A stretch of DNA of 64,000 bases from Polyangiaceae bacterium UTPRO1 (lineage in GTDB: Bacteria; Desulfobacterota; Binatia; UTPRO1). The DNA lies in contig MWST01000021.1 in assembly GCA_002050235.1 (NCBI GenBank), positions 18,045 through 82,044 on the forward strand, given 5' to 3'. Positions 63,320 through 64,000 of the stretch are shown piece by piece. Each line of letters opens with the position of its first letter. Position 1 is the stretch's first letter. Below the pieces are notes generated by a model that saw nothing but the letters and a program-made list of their open reading frames with translations, was not told the DNA's origin and ran no database searches. The position numbers and the translations under genes are program-made.

Positions 63320-64000
63320 TTCCTCACCACCGACTCCCGGATACCAACGGGCGGCCTTCGTGCGCCCGGCACTGTGGATCTCCCCCTCCTTGCTCAGTTC
63401 ACGCAGCAGCACCTGAATCTGGCTTCGCGACAGTGCCGGCAGGACTTGCCGGAACTCCTCCATCTGCGCGCCGCTCGCTGCGTTGTCCCGGATGTGCTTC
63501 AGCAGAAGTGCCTTATTGGTCCCTCGATCAAGCCCCTTCGTGCGGGTGTAAACGCCCTTGCTGCCCAGTGCAGCGTAAAGCCCGCGTGCCAGAATGTACC
63601 GGGTTCCCCGACCACGCCCGATCGACTCCACCGCGCCGACGGAGATCAAGCCCGGCAGACAAGCCTTGAGATGCTCCGGCATGGATTGCTCGCGCCGGAG
63701 ATAGTCCAGCGCGAGGAAGTCGTAGGTCGAGAACGACTTGAGCTTCTCCTCACCCAGCCGCTCGATGAAGCGCACGAACGCCGGGCTGCTGACCGTTCCA
63801 TGCAGGGCCAGCCGCACCTCATGCGCTGACGTGCCCGCGAAGCTGGGCAGCGCCTTGCCCTGCCGGATCGCGCTTTCGAACATCAGGTTCATGCCCTGGC
63901 CCGAGCGTTCGATCAGCCCGCACTTCGCCAGCGCCTCGGCCAGCCGCCGATTGCGCGGGTTCTGCTGGTCGAGGATGTTCGCCGGGGTGATCCCCGTTGG
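63308..64000 (-). CDS. AlbA_2 / HATPase_c_4-type ATP-binding protein, 5' part outside window
   Basis: The frame enters at the right edge and gives 230 residues before the stop. It begins PTGITPANILDQQNPRNRRL and LIERSGQGMNLMFE, the usual end of the ATP-binding domain of RecG-like AlbA_2 proteins (often annotated putative DNA-binding or ATP-binding protein). Two or three winged-helix-like segments follow (ALDYLRREQSMPEHLK; LLKHIRDNAASGAQMEEF; LSRSQIQVLLRELSKEGE). Such genes are often found between hsdS and hsdR in type I restriction loci, which supports a restriction locus here. Likely a regulatory or nucleic acid-binding role; untested. Confidence 0.75.
   Translation of the reverse strand, partial: PTGITPANILDQQNPRNRRLAEALAKCGLIERSGQGMNLMFESAIRQGKALPSFAGTSAHEVRLALHGTVSSPAFVRFIERLGEEKLKSFSTYDFLALDYLRREQSMPEHLKACLPGLISVGAVESIGRGRGTRYILARGLYAALGSKGVYTRTKGLDRGTNKALLLKHIRDNAASGAQMEEFRQVLPALSRSQIQVLLRELSKEGEIHSAGRTKAARWYPGVGGEELQP

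Overview
The window is GC-rich bacterial chromosome. It is densely packed, and many neighbouring genes overlap by 4 bp (ATGA or GTGA). LpxC, RlpA with a lipobox, multihaem c-type cytochromes and a Tat-type signal point to a Gram-negative cell with an outer membrane. The mix of gene types (thiolase, acyl-CoA dehydrogenase, WS/DGAT acyltransferase, nitronate monooxygenase, sulfotransferase, DUF7450-like repeats) resembles deltaproteobacterial-type lineages such as Candidatus Binatota. That placement is inference; there is no rRNA gene, and I saw no tRNA gene.

Layout. 1-4.6 kb (minus): end of a GH26-like glycosidase, an ATC-hydrolase-family protein, ribosomal proteins L27 and L21, a tri-haem cytochrome, and an 11-haem cytochrome fused to a cytochrome b-type membrane domain. 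4.7-8.2 kb (plus): alpha/beta hydrolase, then plsX, an APP1-like phosphatase and cutA. 8.2-16 kb: rlpA (minus), then yebC, ruvC-ruvA-ruvB, DUF2905, an NtrY-like sensor kinase and a response-regulator receiver domain fused to LpxC. 16-21 kb: sulfatase (plus), and thiolase, nitroreductase and acyl-CoA dehydrogenase (minus). 21-26.6 kb: accessory secreted proteins, namely a CSLREA-type beta-helix protein, a long 21-22-residue repeat protein, and two near-identical exported SUMF1-fold proteins either side of a holin-like membrane protein.

26.7-29.1 kb: DTW-domain protein, NnrU and HslR-like protein. 29.1-37.5 kb: a complete pyrimidine operon, pyrR, pyrB fusion, pyrC, carA, carB. It begins with a recognisable promoter, a possible pyrL-like leader peptide and an intrinsic terminator, which together look like an attenuator. 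The ATCase gene encodes a catalytic chain, a PyrI-type zinc domain and a second PyrR-like domain in one polypeptide. 37.5-44.2 kb: phosphoesterase, CBS-pair protein, nitronate monooxygenase, TIGR03084 protein, sulfotransferase, WS/DGAT and GluQRS. 44.3-53 kb (minus): a secreted DUF7450-like protein and a seven-gene block encoding a YbhGFSR-type ABC exporter plus an SprT-like protein. 53-58 kb: class I fumarase, GNAT, GH3 glycosidase and a Tat-type superoxide dismutase. 58.2-64 kb (minus): an HsdR-type restriction subunit, a DUF4143 ATPase and the end of an AlbA_2-type protein, probably one side of a type I restriction or defence locus that continues past the window.

The strongest candidates for something new are the PyrB-zinc-PyrR fusion with its attenuated leader, and the receiver-LpxC fusion directly downstream of a sensor kinase. 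Several candidate promoters lie so close to start codons that leaderless mRNAs seem likely for those genes.
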